5,528 nucleotides of DNA, taken from NCBI GenBank assembly GCA_031280335.1, contig JAITGZ010000165.1, positions 1 through 5,528 of the forward strand, in the 5' to 3' direction. Below the pieces are notes generated by a model. That model ran no database searches. It was not told the DNA's origin and worked only from the letters and a program-made list of their open reading frames with translations. This stretch comes from Deltaproteobacteria bacterium (lineage in GTDB: Bacteria > Desulfobacterota > Desulfovibrionia > Desulfovibrionales > Desulfovibrionaceae). The translations under genes were made by a program, and so were the position numbers. Positions within the stretch are counted from its first letter, which is position 1; each line of letters begins with the position of its first letter. Below, piece after piece: positions 4,380 through 5,528 of this stretch.

Positions 4380-4841
4380 ATGATTTGGTTCCGCATTGAC
4401 GAGCGCCTGGTACATGGGCAGATCATTGAGGCGTGGCTGCCCTACCTTAAGGCCGCGATGCTGATCATTGCCAATGACGGGCTTCCCGGCAATGAACTGA
4501 GCCGGCAGATTATGCTCATGGCGGTGCCTTCCAGGGTGTGCGTGGAGTTCCTGCCTTTACGCGCCTTGTCCGCTTTTCTTGTTTCCAAGGCTGATTCCAG
4601 GCAGAACACATTGGTTCTGTTCGCGGGCTGCGCTGACGCGCGCAGGGCCTATGAGTTGGGCGCTCCCATGGCGGTCTGTAACATAGGCAACATACACTAC
4701 GCCGCCGGTCGCCGCCGTCTTTGTCCGCACGCCGCGCTCTCCGCTGAGGATGAGAACAGCCTGCGTTTTTTGCAGGATTGTGGGGTAGTGTTGGATTTCC
4801 GCAGTATTCCGGCGGACAAGCCTGAAATCAGAGACTGGTGA
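4380..4841 (+). CDS. PTS EIIB component, mannose/sorbose family
   Basis: This cytoplasmic protein receives phosphate from EIIA on a histidine and passes it to the sugar entering through EIIC/EIID. The 153-residue protein starts with the family signature FRIDERLVHGQIIEAWL (4-20), with the phospho-His at 12. It also has IIANDGL near 29-35 and NIGNIHYAAGRRRL at 101-114, the counterpart of the usual NVGGMH...G loop with Gly replaced by Asn. The C-terminal part (about 121-150) follows the normal EIIB pattern, and the length is near the family norm of about 160. The start is fixed by the conserved N-terminus. EIIC begins 5 nt after the stop. A 286-nt gap and a repeat copy separate it from EIIA. Substrate specificity cannot be read from the sequence. 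Confidence 0.95.
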   Translation: MIWFRIDERLVHGQIIEAWLPYLKAAMLIIANDGLPGNELSRQIMLMAVPSRVCVEFLPLRALSAFLVSKADSRQNTLVLFAGCADARRAYELGAPMAVCNIGNIHYAAGRRRLCPHAALSAEDENSLRFLQDCGVVLDFRSIPADKPEIRDW

Positions 4842-4846
4842 GGAAC

Positions 4847-5528
4847 ATGATGCTTTCCACGGCAGACCCGTGGCTGTTTGTTTTTGCCGGGGTATTTTTT
4901 CTTTTGTGCCGTCTGGCCTATCACTGTCTGGGTTTCAGCCTGTTCCGCCATCCCATTGTGGCTGGCCTGCCGTGCTGGCTCTTTTGGGGGGATGAAAATC
5001 TTCTCTTGGCAGCGGTTTTTTTCGAATTGTTCTGGTTGGATTTTTTTCATGCCGGCACCTATGTCCCGCCGGATTCTCTTGCCGCTTACCTGCTTTTTGC
5101 TCCTCTGGTCATGTATTTCGACCTGCGCGGTCCGACCCGGCTTGCCCCGGTTCTGCTGCTCTGCCTGACCTTTTCCTGGTTTGGGGCTTGGGTGGAAATG
5201 CGCTTGCGCCGTGAGCGTGTCATCCATTACCACCGGCTGAATCAGGCCCTGGACAACGGGCATGGTATATGCAAAACCGCCGGGGAGATCGCCCGTAAGG
5301 GCTTATGTCAGTCTTTTCTCTGGTGGTCATGTTTTTACGGCCTTGCGGCCCTGTCCCTGTGGCTTATTTTGCGGGTCTGGGCGCGTTTTATCGGTCCTTT
5401 TTATCAGGCATCCTGGGCAGGTTGGGAGTTGTTGCTGGGTTTTGCCGCCCTGGGCGGCCTCATGGCCTTGCGTCTGCCTTCGGCTTGGGCTTTTTTCATC
5501 GTTTGCGCCGCGGCCTTGGGCTGTATTT
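4847..5528 (+). CDS. PTS EIIC-like membrane component, mannose/sorbose family (partial)
   Basis: The frame is open from ATG 4847 to the window end, 227 codons without a stop, and is very hydrophobic with several likely membrane segments (for example about 8-28, 36-66, 78-116, 158-186 and 193-226). FRHPIVAGLPCWLFWGDEN at 33-51, an acidic FFELFWLD stretch and YVPPDSLAAYL at 72-82 match the EIIC pattern of the family. In transport it would form the sugar channel with EIID. Conservation is visibly lower than for EIIA and EIIB, so the family call is good but not certain. A second ATG at 4850 is better spaced (6 nt) from the GAGG at 4840-4843, which overlaps the EIIB stop codon. Translation is probably coupled to EIIB. 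EIID would be expected just beyond the window. Confidence 0.85.
   Translation, partial: MMLSTADPWLFVFAGVFFLLCRLAYHCLGFSLFRHPIVAGLPCWLFWGDENLLLAAVFFELFWLDFFHAGTYVPPDSLAAYLLFAPLVMYFDLRGPTRLAPVLLLCLTFSWFGAWVEMRLRRERVIHYHRLNQALDNGHGICKTAGEIARKGLCQSFLWWSCFYGLAALSLWLILRVWARFIGPFYQASWAGWELLLGFAALGGLMALRLPSAWAFFIVCAAALGCI

Noticed and set aside
4878..5168. A 96-codon frame rich in Cys, Trp and Phe
   Set aside because: It is out of frame with the EIIC-like gene from 4847, which is longer, open to the window end and has family motifs.

Overview
This window is a core-genome segment of a moderately GC-rich Gram-negative bacterium, most likely a Desulfovibrio-like member of the Desulfovibrionaceae. That placement is an inference. 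It rests on the gene order (rpoN, long-form hpf, rapZ, then mannose-family PTS genes), on the protein sequences, and on the GC-rich hairpin repeats between genes. No taxonomic search was possible.

Layout, all on the + strand. Positions 1-312 hold the apparent 3' end of an unrecognised gene whose reading frame runs into a repeat. Positions 313-472 are a leader/promoter region with a sigma-54-like site just upstream, a 13-bp hairpin and a repeat copy. rpoN (473-1909) encodes sigma-54. A 73-nt spacer with two inverted repeats leads to hpf (1983-2522), a long-form ribosome hibernation factor. A 181-nt gap carries another hairpin and a repeat copy with a good sigma-70-like promoter. rapZ (2704-3648) overlaps by 8 nt a mannose-family PTS EIIA gene (3641-4093). 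A 286-nt structured gap (4094-4379) follows, with a candidate terminator and a fourth repeat copy. EIIB (4380-4841) is followed after 5 nt by an EIIC-like membrane gene (from 4847) that runs off the window end.

How the genes fit together: in E. coli the corresponding operon is rpoN-hpf-ptsN-rapZ-npr, which links sigma-54, ribosome hibernation, the nitrogen PTS and amino-sugar control. Here ptsN is absent from its usual place. A sugar-type EIIA/EIIB/EIIC set of the mannose family takes the position after rapZ. EIIA and EIIB keep their phospho-histidines, so a working phosphorelay is plausible. EI, HPr and EIID are not in the window.

The most unusual content is non-coding. A dispersed element occurs four times. 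It consists of a G/C hairpin and an ungapped 25-nt core that begins with a -10-like hexamer. Three copies lie 9-19 nt upstream of the start codons of rpoN, rapZ and EIIB, so the element may supply their promoters. A second hairpin, with matched base changes in both arms, precedes the rpoN and rapZ copies. No clearly new protein system is visible.
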